A stretch of 6,311 nt of DNA. Source: JBKBXU01 sp046313675. GTDB lineage: Bacteria > Bacteroidota > Bacteroidia > Cytophagales > Cytophagaceae. Position numbers and translations under genes: made by a program. The stretch spans positions 1 to 6,311 of the forward strand of contig JBKBXU010000276.1 in NCBI GenBank assembly GCA_046313675.1, read 5' to 3'. Under the pieces are notes generated by a model. The model made no database searches, was not told where the DNA came from, and saw nothing but the letters and a program-made list of their open reading frames with translations. This document shows positions 5,759-6,311 of the stretch, piece by piece. How positions within the stretch are numbered: position 1 is the first letter of the stretch; each line of letters starts with the position of its first letter.

Positions 5759-6311
5759 TCAAACTCTGTTGAATCTATAAAACTTTTTAACGAACTTATT
5801 TATTCCAAAAAGTAAATCTTGCTGCCATTTATCTGTACCATAAACTTCATGATCCACATTAGGCAGAGTAAGAAGTATTTCAAACTCTTCCATAGTAAAA
5901 TTCAGTTTTTTAGCTATATAAATTTTATCTTCTTCCTGCAACTTAGGATCATATGTAGGTTTGGATAGTTCTTCCAAAGCCTCATCCCTTGTCATTTGTC
6001 CTGAGCATATTAAAGTTGATAAATGAGCCTTTCTTTTATCTATATTAAACTTCTTAGGTAAAATGTAACCCTGATAAAATCTGGTAAATACGGATTCATG
6101 ATGTTTCCCCCCATAATCTTTCCATCCCAATTCTCTTTTAAGAAGATTTTTAGCTTCATCCTTATTGTATCCGATATAGTGTAGCGGAGAATATTGTTTT
6201 ACACCCTTTATTGTCAAGTAATAGGTAAAATGCCATATGCTTAATTTTGGCATATGTTTTAAAGGAACAGTACCAAATTTATTATGAATATTAGTCAAAT
6301 TCACATAATCC
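5759..6311 (-). CDS. N-acetyl sugar amidotransferase (WbpG/PseA-like), C-terminal part, cut by the window edge
   Basis: The frame ends with TGA at 5761-5759 and stays open to the right edge, so about the C-terminal half (roughly 183 residues) of a protein normally near 375 residues is seen. A GTG at 6304 could be read as a start, but the codons before it are still open (Asp-Tyr) and the homology does not begin there. The recognisable core lies at about 6190-5970. It includes ELGWKDYGGKHHESVFTRF, then QGYILPKKFNIDKRKAHLS and CSGQMTRDEALEEL, the strongly conserved tail of the N-acetyl sugar amidotransferase family (WbpG, PseA, LegA group; related to ATP-pyrophosphatase amidotransferases). With HisH- and HisF-like partners that supply ammonia, WbpG makes an acetamidino group on a nucleotide sugar. 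The PP-loop (SGGxDS) would be in the missing N-terminal half. The downstream FkbM gene starts within a few bases of its stop, so the two are probably co-transcribed. Confidence 0.88.
   Translation of the reverse strand, partial: DYVNLTNIHNKFGTVPLKHMPKLSIWHFTYYLTIKGVKQYSPLHYIGYNKDEAKNLLKRELGWKDYGGKHHESVFTRFYQGYILPKKFNIDKRKAHLSTLICSGQMTRDEALEELSKPTYDPKLQEEDKIYIAKKLNFTMEEFEILLTLPNVDHEVYGTDKWQQDLLFGINKFVKKFYRFNRV

Noticed and set aside
5754..5762. TTG at 5762 as the start of the FkbM gene
   Set aside because: It adds only three residues; the ATG at 5753 is a stronger start codon and keeps the basic N-terminus. The TTG cannot be fully excluded because it overlaps the upstream stop.
6302..6304. 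GTG at 6304 as the start of a short 181-residue protein
   Set aside because: The frame stays open to the window edge and the protein matches only the C-terminal half of the amidotransferase family, so the gene most likely begins outside the window.
1..6311. CRISPR arrays, tRNA or rRNA genes, insertion sequences, attachment sites
   Set aside because: No spaced repeats, cloverleaf-like segments, transposase motifs or terminal inverted repeats were seen; almost all bases are used by the genes listed.

Overview
The window is a tightly packed part of a surface-polysaccharide (O-antigen, capsule or exopolysaccharide) gene cluster. Every supported gene lies on the minus strand, so the order of transcription runs from position 6311 down to 1. 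The DNA is A/T-rich (roughly a third G+C by eye). Most starts lack a good Shine-Dalgarno sequence and follow A/T-rich leaders. This, with the style of the proteins, suggests a low-GC Gram-negative, most likely a member of the Bacteroidota (Flavobacteriia or Sphingobacteriia type). No marker gene is present, so the assignment is tentative; other low-GC Gram-negatives with similar loci, such as Leptospira, are not excluded.

In order of transcription the window holds: (1) the C-terminal half of a WbpG/PseA-type N-acetyl sugar amidotransferase, open at the right edge (5759-6311); (2) an FkbM-family methyltransferase (4953-5753); (3) a non-hydrolysing UDP-sugar 2-epimerase of the WecB/WbpI family with a TTG start (3902-4948); (4) a GT4-like glycosyltransferase with an N-terminal hydrophobic segment and an altered EX7E motif (2640-3905); (5) a GT61/DUF563 glycosyltransferase whose real start is at 2635, not the longer 2761 (1616-2635); (6) a second FkbM-family methyltransferase (831-1613); (7) a third, unrelated class I SAM-dependent methyltransferase (90-809); and (8) the first 21 complete codons of a GT2 glycosyltransferase running off the left edge (1-65). 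Neighbouring genes overlap by up to 4 bases or are 2 to 24 bases apart, so the block looks like one transcript with coupled translation. No internal promoter, terminator, RNA gene, mobile element, repeat array or CRISPR was seen, and no stretch of even 30 bases lacks a gene.

Together the genes make a nucleotide-sugar modification module (amidotransferase plus 2-epimerase), an assembly module (GT4, GT61, GT2) and a decoration module (three methyltransferases). The amidotransferase and WbpI-like epimerase recall the hisH-hisF-wbpG-wbpH-wbpI-wbpJ stretch of the Pseudomonas aeruginosa B-band O-antigen cluster. That raises the possibility of a 2,3-diamino mannuronic acid derivative carrying an acetamidino group, but the genes that would decide this lie outside the window. 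This is a mostly recognisable accessory locus; I see no clearly new type of system in it.
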